Source of the DNA: Acidimicrobiaceae bacterium UBA2093
Lineage (GTDB): Bacteria > Actinomycetota > Acidimicrobiia > Acidimicrobiales > Ilumatobacteraceae
DNA length: 34,411 nucleotides
Assembly (NCBI GenBank): GCA_002331255.1
Contig: DCZD01000002.1
Location: forward strand, 1-34,411
Direction: 5' to 3'
In this document: positions 8,612-15,521 of the stretch, one piece after another
Layout: each line of letters opens with the position of its first letter
How positions within the stretch are numbered: position 1 is the first letter of the stretch
Translations under genes and position numbers: made by a program
Notes under the pieces: model-generated
What the model saw: the letters and a program-made list of their open reading frames with translations, nothing else
Told to the model about the DNA's origin: nothing
Database searches by the model: none

Positions 8612-9066
8612 CGACGTTTCGGCAACCGCTTCATGACGATGTGGTGGGGAAGACCTGTTGCATCGTCCATGAACATGTCTCCCACCATGCGGTATCCGCA
8701 CTTCACGTAGAAATCCATCGCTGCATCACGTGCTCGCGCCCACACAATGACTGCGCCACGCTCGGTCGCCCGCGTCTCACCAGCATTGAGGATCAGCCGG
8801 CCGATGCCACTCCCTTGAAGGTTCTCGTCGATAGCCATGCCCTTCAATTGCACCGCCCGAAGTGTCGGTTCAACCGGATACGGTCGGTCGATCCACGAAG
8901 ACACTGCAATGACGCCGATGTCGTTACGCACTCCGAGATGAACCGTGGACGGGTCGTCATCTTCCACATACGACGGGTTCGATGAAGGTGTTCCTTTGCG
9001 CAGCACTCTGATACGCAAGTCGAGAACGTCAGCGAGAGGAAGTTCCTCGACCGTGTGAGTCGCCAT
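8608..9066 (-). CDS. GNAT family N-acetyltransferase
   Basis: About 152 residues with the GNAT core: beta strands HLGVRNDIGVIAV, the acetyl-CoA pyrophosphate loop in KGMAIDENLQGSGIGRLIL (Q/R-x-x-G-x-G/A variant QGSGIG) and the C-terminal AMDFYVKCGYRMVGDMF. The substrate is unknown. The chosen ATG (9064-9066) lies within the last 38 bp of thiQ; there is no internal ATG before the core domain, so the overlap is real. It is the last gene of the TPP-riboswitch-led thiamine operon, so it is probably coexpressed with thiamine uptake. The longer frame reaching 9132 would add 22 low-quality residues. Confidence 0.8.
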   Translation of the reverse strand: MATHTVEELPLADVLDLRIRVLRKGTPSSNPSYVEDDDPSTVHLGVRNDIGVIAVSSWIDRPYPVEPTLRAVQLKGMAIDENLQGSGIGRLILNAGETRATERGAVIVWARARDAAMDFYVKCGYRMVGDMFMDDATGLPHHIVMKRLPKRR

Positions 9067-9691
9067 ACGGCAACGATAGCGATACTGTCCGATGGGCAAT
9101 TGTCGATGCTTCACGTGGGTCATGCGTGACAAGCAACGTCGGGATGTTCATGCCGGAAAGCATTGTCACCAGGTCGTCTTGAAGTTGGTCATGCAAGGCG
9201 GCGTCAAGACCTGTCAAGGGTTCATCGAGAAGCAAAAGTCGCGGACGAAGAATGAGCGTTCGGGCGAGCGCAACACGCCGAGCTTCGCCGCCAGACAATG
9301 TCGTGACGTCACGTCCCTGATAACCACCCAGCCCGACGAAGGACAACATGTGCTCGACCTGTTCGCGAGCAGTCCTGGTATCGACTCCGGCGGCACGCAG
9401 TCCATACGACACATTCTTCTCCACGTTGAGATGAGGAAAGAGCTGGCCATCTTGGAAGACCATGCCGAACTGACGACGGTGTGGCGCCAGAGCGCGAACA
9501 TCGTGACCGTCGAACCAGATGACACCGCGCTCGACGCGTTGGAAGCCGGCGATGACGCGGAGAAGTGTCGACTTGCCGCAACCGCTTGGACCGGTGACAG
9601 CGACAACCTCGCCAGCATTGACTGTCAACGAGAACGTTTCGAGGATTGGCTTACCATCGATGCTCACAGAAATGTTCTGAACTTCAAGCAC
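9029..9691 (-). CDS. thiQ: Thiamine ABC transporter ATP-binding protein
   Basis: The 220-residue ABC ATPase has Walker A GPSGCGKS (34-41), Q-loop VFQDGQLFPHLNVEKNV, signature LSGGEARR (132-139), Walker B LLLLDEP (152-158) and H190 in LLVTHDPREA. Its short length without a C-terminal regulatory domain fits ThiQ rather than PotA/FbpC. GTG at 9689-9691 is chosen because the protein then begins with VLEVQNISVSIDGK as in the family; this start overlaps the thiP stop by 8 bp. Thiamine specificity is inferred from the upstream TPP riboswitch, thiN and ThiB. Confidence 0.86.
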   Translation of the reverse strand: MLEVQNISVSIDGKPILETFSLTVNAGEVVAVTGPSGCGKSTLLRVIAGFQRVERGVIWFDGHDVRALAPHRRQFGMVFQDGQLFPHLNVEKNVSYGLRAAGVDTRTAREQVEHMLSFVGLGGYQGRDVTTLSGGEARRVALARTLILRPRLLLLDEPLTGLDAALHDQLQDDLVTMLSGMNIPTLLVTHDPREASTIAHRTVSLSLPYGDSHGRGTSSR

Positions 9692-11282
9692 GAGAGACCA
9701 CCACGGCGACGAATACGACCATGATGAGCGACACCGCAAAGCCTGCAGCCTGGACGACATCACCTGGTCTCCCAAGTAGTTGTGCGAGAACGACCGGCAA
9801 TGTCTGAGTGTCTTGTCGACTGAGAAACATCGTGGCTCCGAACTCGCCTATTGACAGTGCGGCAGACACCCCGGCTGATGCTCGTAGGGCTCGCCGTGAG
9901 CATCCGATGTCGATTGTCCACCAGGTTCTGAACGGACTAGCACCGAGTGTGGCCGCCGCATCTCGTTGTCCTTGTGACACAGATTGCAATGCCTGTGTGA
10001 TGATGCGAGTGGCGAGCGGGAGCGCGACCACTGCGTGCATCACGGGAATGAGCCACGTGGATGATCGCCAATTAATGGGTGATGTGTCGAAGGTGATGAT
10101 GGCGCCGAATCCGAGAATCACACCCGAGGTGACCACCGGCCCGGCGGTGAGAAGTTCCAGGTGACGTGTGCCGCGCACCATGCGGTCGCGTGCCGTTGCG
10201 AGAACGACAGCGCATGGAACTGCGATGGCCACACACACCACCGCAAAAATGGCTGTGTTCAAAAGGGCGCGTGGCACCTCGACCCCGACTGTCGACAATG
10301 AACCATCCCACAGGGCTCGCCAACCTCCCAAGCTGAACTCTCCTTGGCGGCCGAACGAGCGACGCACGAGGACGATGAAGGGGGCGCACATGAGTGCACA
10401 TGAGATGGCAACGAATGATGCGATCAACTGACGGTGAGGGTGAAACCTTAAAGGAGACCCGTTTCCGATTGCGGAGCGCCCTGCCATAGATGATTCGCCT
10501 TTGGCGAAGGCGAACAGAATTCCGACGATGATGATCTGGAGTACAGAGAGGACCACTGCCTCGTCGACGTCGCCAAAGGTGACAGCTTGGGTGAAGATTT
10601 CAACTTCGACCGTTCGGTATGACGGACCACCGAGGATTGCGACGACTCCGTAGGACATGAAGGTGAAAGCAAAGACCAGTGCAGCGGCGGCGGCAATTGA
10701 ACCCCGAAGGAGTGGGGCTGTCACCGAAGAGAAGGTCTTAAGAGGGCGTGAACCAAGTGACATCGCAGCATGTGTCAGGTCGCGTGGAATGAGATTCCAT
10801 CGACTTCCCACGACACGAACGACGACGGCAATATTGAAGATGCAGTGTGCAATCAGGATTGGCAACAACCCCGTGTCGTCGTCGCCAGGAATGACTGAGC
10901 GCACCGCCGTGGCCACCACGACAGATGGCATCACGAACGGTGCGACCATGACCGCTTGCGCGGCTGCATGCCACCGGAATCGAAACACCGAGAGGGCCCA
11001 GGTCACTGGTAGGCCGAGCGCAAAAGTAAGAATTGTGCTGAGAGTCGCTTGCCATGTCGTGAACCAGAGAACATTCCACGTTGTCGCCGAGGTCAGGTGT
11101 TCAAGCAGTGAGCCCAGCGAGGTCACCGAAGTGACGAGATTCAATGTCGGTAGTACATAGAAGATCGCAAGCAAACCGACGGGCACAGTCAGGAGTGCGG
11201 CAGCACGGGAATTGAAGCTTCGTGAGTCGTTTTCATTCTGACTCAGAACCATTTTCGAGGTCACAGGGCTGAATCCGCCCAT
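9684..11282 (-). CDS. thiP: Thiamine ABC transporter permease, duplicated two-domain form
   Basis: The 532-residue membrane protein consists of two fused permease halves with about 12 hydrophobic segments, the size of ThiP (about 536 in E. coli). Each half has an EAA-type ATPase-contact loop: AAMSLGSRPLKTFSSVTAPL and AAATLGASPFRTWWTIDIGC. The frame starts at ATG 11282, overlapping thiB by 22 bp; a second ATG at 11252 lies 8 bp after the thiB stop and is an equally good start. The stop overlaps the thiQ start. Iron(III) permeases of the FbpB group share this architecture, but the operon context argues for thiamine. Confidence 0.86.
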   Translation of the reverse strand: MGGFSPVTSKMVLSQNENDSRSFNSRAAALLTVPVGLLAIFYVLPTLNLVTSVTSLGSLLEHLTSATTWNVLWFTTWQATLSTILTFALGLPVTWALSVFRFRWHAAAQAVMVAPFVMPSVVVATAVRSVIPGDDDTGLLPILIAHCIFNIAVVVRVVGSRWNLIPRDLTHAAMSLGSRPLKTFSSVTAPLLRGSIAAAAALVFAFTFMSYGVVAILGGPSYRTVEVEIFTQAVTFGDVDEAVVLSVLQIIIVGILFAFAKGESSMAGRSAIGNGSPLRFHPHRQLIASFVAISCALMCAPFIVLVRRSFGRQGEFSLGGWRALWDGSLSTVGVEVPRALLNTAIFAVVCVAIAVPCAVVLATARDRMVRGTRHLELLTAGPVVTSGVILGFGAIITFDTSPINWRSSTWLIPVMHAVVALPLATRIITQALQSVSQGQRDAAATLGASPFRTWWTIDIGCSRRALRASAGVSAALSIGEFGATMFLSRQDTQTLPVVLAQLLGRPGDVVQAAGFAVSLIMVVFVAVVVSRA

Positions 11283-12259
11283 TGCTCAATCCACTCTTCT
11301 CGATTTGCCGCGATTTCATCTGCTTCGATTGTCAGCGGATTCTCGGGTTTCGCCGCGAACTTTTCGAACACTTCTGGCAACACCGCGGAGTCATTGACGG
11401 GAAACACGAACAATGAAAGCGGCATCGATTCCTGGAAAGTCTTTCCAAGCAAGAACTCAACCAGCAGATCTGCCTCTTCAGGATGTGGAGCACCACGAAG
11501 GCGACCGACGTATTCGATCTGACGAAAACATGACGATTCCATCACTGACGTCGGCGGCTCAGACACGGGTGGGTCGCTGTAGAGCACCTCTGCCGGCGGT
11601 GAGGAGCCGTAACTGACCACCAATGGACGCGATCCGTTGCCGGAAGACCCTGAGAATTCCACGGTGTACGCCGTTGTCCAGTCGTTGACGATTTTTACTC
11701 CGTTGGACCGAAGTTGTGACCAGTAGTTACGCCATCCGTCGTTCCCATATGTGGCGATGGTGGCAAGGAGAAACGCAAGACCAGGTGAGCTTGTTCGGGG
11801 ATCTTGGACGACAAGCATGTCTTTGTATTCAGGTTTGACGAGATCGGCGAGAGCAAATGGCTTGGAAATTCCCGCATTATTGAAGTGCGCGTCGTGGACA
11901 TTGATGCACACATCACCTGTGTCAACGGCCTCGTACGAATCAAGTACGTCAGCATCTTGCACTCGCGCAAGGAAAGTGTTGTCGACGCCCCACAGCACGT
12001 CAGCTTCGGGATTTCCTGCCGTGAGAATCGCCTTCGATACGAGTGTTCCGGTGTCACCACCCGTCACGATGTTCACGTCAATGCCGGTCTCAGCCGTGAA
12101 GGACTCAAAGATGCCCTCTTGCGGCGTGAATGCATCGTAGGCAAGCAATGTCACCGAACGTTGTTCTGCAGTGTCGCTGTCGTCAGATGACGTTGAGCAT
12201 GCCGTGAAAGTTGCCGTCGAAATCAACGTCATCAGTGCTACGAGCGTTCTTCTTCTCAT
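11261..12259 (-). CDS. thiB: Thiamine-binding lipoprotein of ABC transporter
   Basis: The 332-residue solute-binding lipoprotein has an MRRR n-region, a hydrophobic core and a lipobox-like TFTAC with the modified Cys at 21, then an acidic linker. The body matches the ThiB/TbpA group: VTLLAYDAFTPQEGIFESF, GIDVNIVTGGDTGTLVSKAI, ADVLWGVDNTFLARV, LADLVKPEYKDMLVVQDPRTSSPGLAF (two adjoining segments) and VVSYGSSPPAEVLY, the YGSSP segment being typical of thiamine binders. The start overlaps the thiN stop in ATGA (12256-12259). It probably delivers thiamine, TMP or TPP to ThiPQ. Confidence 0.87.
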   Translation of the reverse strand: MRRRTLVALMTLISTATFTACSTSSDDSDTAEQRSVTLLAYDAFTPQEGIFESFTAETGIDVNIVTGGDTGTLVSKAILTAGNPEADVLWGVDNTFLARVQDADVLDSYEAVDTGDVCINVHDAHFNNAGISKPFALADLVKPEYKDMLVVQDPRTSSPGLAFLLATIATYGNDGWRNYWSQLRSNGVKIVNDWTTAYTVEFSGSSGNGSRPLVVSYGSSPPAEVLYSDPPVSEPPTSVMESSCFRQIEYVGRLRGAPHPEEADLLVEFLLGKTFQESMPLSLFVFPVNDSAVLPEVFEKFAAKPENPLTIEADEIAANREEWIEQWADSAL

Positions 12260-12945
12260 TGCGTATCTCCGACTCCACGATGTCCTGCATCAAAATGTCC
12301 CGGTCTGACGACGAACAGCACGCCGTGAATCACCTTCACTGCCACCGCAGTGCTGGTTGCCACATTGCTGATTCCTCGCGAGCTGAATGCCCCAAGCACT
12401 TCGTCCTGCAGTGGCCAACGAAGGCCATCTGTGCTGTCGATGTGCACGTCACCACCGATGGGAATCAGGCTGATTGTCTCACCAGAGACAGATTGGAACG
12501 TGGCCTGGTGATGAGTCGTCGCGACGTGAATATGGGCGTGGCCTGTGGTGCACATTGTTCGCACGCCTCGTAATGCTGGGGTAGCGAGCACGTGGAGAGC
12601 ACCGAGAATGTGGTCGAGTCGATCTCCGCCACCCGAAATCACGTGAATCGAAGCAACTCCGTGGTCCACTGCGATACTCAGTGCGAGTTCGGCATCTGTT
12701 GCATCTTTGTCTCGCGGATGTTGAATGACCGACACTGACGATCGATGAGCTTCAGCGAGCGAGGTCGAAGAGATGCTGTCGAAGTCACCGACAAGCACCG
12801 TAGGGGCCAGGCCAAGCGACAAGGCATTGTCCCAGCCACTGTCCGCCGCGATGACTAATGCGTCCATGCCATTCAACGCAGACTGTGGTGGGGGCGTGTC
12901 GCCACCCAAGATGACGACTGCGTGAGTGTGTTGACGAGCGACCAT
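12256..12945 (-). CDS. thiN: Thiamine pyrophosphokinase
   Basis: This 229-residue cytosolic enzyme converts thiamine plus ATP to thiamine pyrophosphate plus AMP. TPK motifs are in order: AADSGWDNAL with DSG 35-37, LVGDFDS (51-57), HPRDKDATDAELAL (DKDATDAE 79-86), SGGGDRLDHILGAL (105-112 core) and a C-terminal thiamine-binding beta domain with SVSGETISLIPIGG and GLRWPL (equivalent to GLKYPL). ATG 12945 is preceded by GGAGGG at 12951-12956, which lies inside the TPP riboswitch. As first gene of thiN-thiB-thiP-thiQ-GNAT it couples import to phosphorylation. Confidence 0.92.
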   Translation of the reverse strand: MVARQHTHAVVILGGDTPPPQSALNGMDALVIAADSGWDNALSLGLAPTVLVGDFDSISSTSLAEAHRSSVSVIQHPRDKDATDAELALSIAVDHGVASIHVISGGGDRLDHILGALHVLATPALRGVRTMCTTGHAHIHVATTHHQATFQSVSGETISLIPIGGDVHIDSTDGLRWPLQDEVLGAFSSRGISNVATSTAVAVKVIHGVLFVVRPGHFDAGHRGVGDTQ

Positions 12946-13036
12946 TCCATCCCTCCGCTGGAATTACCCAGATCAGGTTTTCGGGTCGGTGCTGGCGAGC
13001 ACCCTCTCAGCCCGCCGATCCAGCGAGCTCCCCGTG
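12946..13036 (-). ncRNA. TPP (THI-element) riboswitch
   Basis: On the minus strand the element reads CGGGGAGC near 13036, then GGCTGAGAGGG around 12999-13010, ACCGACCCG, AACCTGATCTGG and GTAATTCCAGCGGAGGGA down to about 12950. These correspond to the THI-box consensus (GGGG..., CTGAGA, ACCC, ACCTGATCTGG, TAATGCCAGCG, AGGGA). It sits directly before thiN. The usual GCGTAGGGA end reads GCGGAGGGA here, so the conserved 3' strand itself supplies the GGAGGG ribosome site, 6 nt from the ATG. Ligand binding would therefore hide the ribosome site directly. Confidence 0.92.
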
Positions 13037-13079
13037 TTGTTGTCAGCGTATCTGTTCGAACTGGCTTCGTGAGATGTCG

Positions 13080-13143
13080 AAACCTAGAAGGACGTACTTC
13101 GAAGTGCACTTGTTTTGCCACCTGAGAGTGTCGGTCTAGGTTT
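13080..13143. promoter_or_regulatory. Divergent intergenic region with nested inverted repeats
   Basis: Between the TPP riboswitch and the SDR start, AAACCTAGA (13080-13088) and TCTAGGTTT (13135-13143) form perfect 9-bp inverted arms 46 bp apart. Inside lies a perfect 10-bp palindrome ACTTCGAAGT (13096-13105), and another 8-bp palindrome GTTCGAAC occurs at 13054-13061. They may be operator half-sites for the SDR or the thiamine operon; no regulator can be named. Confidence 0.35.
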
Positions 13144-13167
13144 GCTATTGCGCGGTGGAGGTGCGAC

Positions 13168-13941
13168 ATGGGGAAATTCAGCGGGAAAGTCGTACTCGTT
13201 ACTGGAGGCGGCCGTGGGATCGGCCGCGGGGTCTCACTCGCGTTCGGGCAAGAAGGTGCAACTGTCGCCATCAATTACCGACGTGACAAAGACGCTGCCG
13301 AGGCGACTGCGCGCGACATCGTCGCGGCCGGAGGCGAGGCCTCAATTCACTTGGCATCAACCGATGTCCCCGAGCAGTGCGAAGCGATGGTGCAGGAAGT
13401 AGTTGCGACGCATGGGGGAATCGATGTTCTTGTGGTGAACGGCGGTGTCGCCTCGCGCGGCAAGTCTGTGGCAGACACCGATGCGGAAGAGTTGTGGCGG
13501 TTGGTTGCAGTACATGCGCTTGGCCCACATCAACTGTGTCGGGCGGTGCTGCCGTCTATGCGCACACGCGGTCGTGGTGACATCGTGTTCATCTCCTCCA
13601 CGGCCACTAGTTACTTTGGGGCCGGAAGCGCTCCATATTCAATGGGGAAATCAGCACAGGAAGCTTTGGCGCAAGTGCTTGCGAAAGAAGAACGACCACA
13701 TCACATCCATGTCAATGTGGTCGCACCCGGTCTCGTGGAAACCGACATGGGAGTTCGAATGGGACGAGCCATGACCGGAGACATGGAGCTGCAGGACCTT
13801 CGCGCACTCGACGAGAAGAGCCCGTTTGGTCGTGTTTGTCAGCCATCCGACATCGCCGATGTGGTTTTGTGGTTGTGTAGTGACGCCGCCGGTTACGTGA
13901 CAGGCCAGCGCATCGAGGTCGATGGGGGAGTCTCGCGCTGA
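13168..13941 (+). CDS. Short-chain dehydrogenase/reductase (SDR)
   Basis: The 257-residue classical SDR has the dinucleotide motif TGGGRGIG (12-19), a VNGG segment (90-93) in place of the usual NNAG, the catalytic Ser in FISSTAT (143/144) and Y157-x-x-x-K161 in APYSMGK. The tail CSDAAGYVTGQRIEVDGGVSR is typical. R38/R39 after the second beta strand (INYRRD) suggests NADP(H). It resembles FabG-type beta-ketoacyl or secondary-alcohol dehydrogenases; the substrate cannot be told. A GGAGG box 7 nt before ATG 13168 supports the start. It is divergent from the thiamine operon and monocistronic or joined with nfuA (51 bp gap). Confidence 0.87.
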   Translation: MGKFSGKVVLVTGGGRGIGRGVSLAFGQEGATVAINYRRDKDAAEATARDIVAAGGEASIHLASTDVPEQCEAMVQEVVATHGGIDVLVVNGGVASRGKSVADTDAEELWRLVAVHALGPHQLCRAVLPSMRTRGRGDIVFISSTATSYFGAGSAPYSMGKSAQEALAQVLAKEERPHHIHVNVVAPGLVETDMGVRMGRAMTGDMELQDLRALDEKSPFGRVCQPSDIADVVLWLCSDAAGYVTGQRIEVDGGVSR

Positions 13942-13979
13942 ATGGCCGGGCACGCCTAGACCCATGCACTAGTCGCCGG

Positions 13980-13985
13980 TAGCCT
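13980..13985 (+). promoter_or_regulatory. Candidate -10 box of a leaderless nfuA transcript
   Basis: TAGCCT lies 7 nt before the nfuA GTG, with no convincing Shine-Dalgarno. TANNNT at this distance is the known arrangement for leaderless transcripts in actinobacteria, where the start codon is the transcript's 5' end. No clear -35 is seen. Confidence 0.4.
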
Positions 13986-13992
13986 GAAGAAC

Positions 13993-14613
13993 GTGAGCCC
14001 ACTCGTCACCAATTCGTCAGACACGATCATCGAGATCACTCCCGAGGCGTTGTCCAAGCTCCTCGAACTTCGTGATGAAGAGCCTGAGAAGGAACGTCTC
14101 GGGTTGCGCATCGAAGTGCTCCTGGAACCAGGTGAAGAATTCAAGTACGACCTGTCGTTCGACGTCGTCACGCAAGCTGCGTTCAGCGACGAGGTGCGGA
14201 CCATCGACGGGTTGAAGATCATCGTTCCTCAGTCAAGTGTCGAGCACATTCATGGCGCCACTCTCGACTACAGCGACAGACAGGGTTTGCTCATGCGCAA
14301 CCCCAATAAGCCGCCAGCACCGGTCATCGATGGACTTGTCAGTGACGACGAGATGTCCGCTCAGATCGAGGCGGTTATCGCCACGGATGTAAACCCTTCG
14401 CTTGCAGCTCATGGTGGTTTCGTCACATTTGTCGGTCACGACACCGACGGCACCGCATACCTCACTATGGGTGGCGGCTGCCACGGATGTTCGATGAGCA
14501 AGATGACAATGCTCGAAGGCGTGCAGACAACGCTTGTTGAACAAGTTCCTGGAGTGATCAAGGTGCGAGACCTCACCGATCACACAAGTGGTTCGAACCC
14601 TTTTTATTCGTAA
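13993..14613 (+). CDS. nfuA: Fe-S cluster carrier protein NfuA
   Basis: The 206-residue protein has the two-part NfuA layout: a degenerate A-type (IscA-like) N-terminal domain (about 10-100, IEITPEALSKLLELRDEEP...GLRIEV, cluster cysteines absent as in E. coli NfuA) and a C-terminal NifU-type domain (about 120-195) with the cluster-ligating C163-x-x-C166 in GGGCHGCSMSKMT. It should receive Fe-S clusters from the SUF machinery and pass them to apo-enzymes. The GTG start is preceded by a TANNNT box rather than a ribosome site. It is convergent with echA across an 18-bp palindrome. Confidence 0.92.
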   Translation: MSPLVTNSSDTIIEITPEALSKLLELRDEEPEKERLGLRIEVLLEPGEEFKYDLSFDVVTQAAFSDEVRTIDGLKIIVPQSSVEHIHGATLDYSDRQGLLMRNPNKPPAPVIDGLVSDDEMSAQIEAVIATDVNPSLAAHGGFVTFVGHDTDGTAYLTMGGGCHGCSMSKMTMLEGVQTTLVEQVPGVIKVRDLTDHTSGSNPFYS

Positions 14614-14617
14614 ACAC

Positions 14618-14635
14618 CGTCGCTGATCAGCGACG
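14618..14635. terminator. Perfect 18-bp palindrome between convergent genes (possible bidirectional terminator)
   Basis: CGTCGCTGATCAGCGACG reads identically on both strands and overlaps the end of the enoyl-CoA hydratase gene (its Arg-Arg-stop). It can fold as a 7-bp stem with a GATC loop. No long T-tract follows on either strand, so a canonical intrinsic terminator is uncertain. Confidence 0.4.
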
Positions 14636-15427
14636 CTTCCACTGTGGCTGACGCTTTTCAGCGAACGCGCGCGGACCTTCCTTCGAATCCTCGGTCGAGA
14701 AGATCGGCCAGCCGATTTCGAACTCCAACTTCAATGCATCGATTTCGTTGAGTGTCGCTGTTTCCTGCACACTTTTCAGAATCGCCTCGACTGCAAGTGG
14801 GCCATTGGCGGCGATGAGTGCAGCCAGCTCCTTGGCTTTCTCAAGTGCGTGGCCGTCTGGAACGACATGGCCAATGAGACCTATGTCTTTTGCTTCTTGC
14901 GCGGTGTATGCACGAGCTGTCAACAACATCTCGAGGGCATTGGTGTACCCGATCTGACGTTGTAGGCGAACCGTCGAGCCACCGACAGGGAAGAGTCCAC
15001 GCTTGGCTTCGAACACGCCGAATGTGGCACTCTCACCGGCAACTCGCAGATGAGTGGCCTGCAAGATCTCGGTGCCACCAGCGACGGCGTAACCCTCCAC
15101 TGCGGCAATAAGCGGTTTGTGCAAGCGATAGTGGCGGAGCAAACCCTTCCAATGGATGTCGGGGTCTTCTGCCCATCGAGCTTGATGGGCGTTCTGGTTT
15201 TCATCTCCTGAGGCCCGCGCCTTCAGGTCCATGCCCGTGCAGAATGACCCGCCAGACCCTGTGAGAATTGCGCAGCGAAGGTCGTCGTCTTCGTTCAGCA
15301 TTTTCCAGGCATCGGCCATACCCACGAGCATTGCTGGGCTGAGCGCATTCTTGGCCTCTGGCCGGTTCATTGTGACGATGAGAACGTGGTTCTCACGTTC
15401 GACCTTGAGGTGCTCGGTTCCTGCCAT
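14627..15427 (-). CDS. Enoyl-CoA hydratase/isomerase (crotonase family)
   Basis: The 266-residue crotonase-fold enzyme should act on an enoyl-CoA in beta-oxidation. Both catalytic glutamates are kept: E120 in VAGGTEIL and E140 in FGVFEAKRGLFPVGGS. The oxyanion-hole segments SFCTGMDL (61-68) and EGYAVAGG are also present, and the C-terminal REKRQPQW-type tail (FAEKRQPQWKRR) is typical of actinobacterial EchA paralogues. AAGGAG lies 6 nt before ATG 15427. It is divergent from the acyl-CoA synthetase (94 bp), which suggests joint use in CoA-ester degradation. Confidence 0.9.
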   Translation of the reverse strand: MAGTEHLKVERENHVLIVTMNRPEAKNALSPAMLVGMADAWKMLNEDDDLRCAILTGSGGSFCTGMDLKARASGDENQNAHQARWAEDPDIHWKGLLRHYRLHKPLIAAVEGYAVAGGTEILQATHLRVAGESATFGVFEAKRGLFPVGGSTVRLQRQIGYTNALEMLLTARAYTAQEAKDIGLIGHVVPDGHALEKAKELAALIAANGPLAVEAILKSVQETATLNEIDALKLEFEIGWPIFSTEDSKEGPRAFAEKRQPQWKRR

Positions 15428-15494
15428 GGCTGCTCCTTTTTCGTCGCTCTATTCGGAGGTCGAAGATGTTGCTTACTACATTTCAGGCGGGGGA

Positions 15495-15512
15495 ACGGCA
15501 CCGAACTGCCGT
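15495..15512 (+). promoter_or_regulatory. Inverted repeat just before the acyl-CoA synthetase start
   Basis: ACGGCA (15495-15500) and TGCCGT (15507-15512) are perfect 6-bp arms around a 6-nt loop, ending 9 nt before ATG 15522. This could be a repressor operator or an mRNA hairpin limiting ribosome access. A TANNNT box (TACATT, 15477-15482) lies upstream, giving a leader of about 35 nt. Confidence 0.35.
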
Positions 15513-15521
15513 CACACACTC

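Noticed and set aside
9092..9724. Plus-strand open frame of about 210 residues opposite thiQ
   Set aside because: It is antisense to all ABC motifs of thiQ and shows no protein-like pattern.
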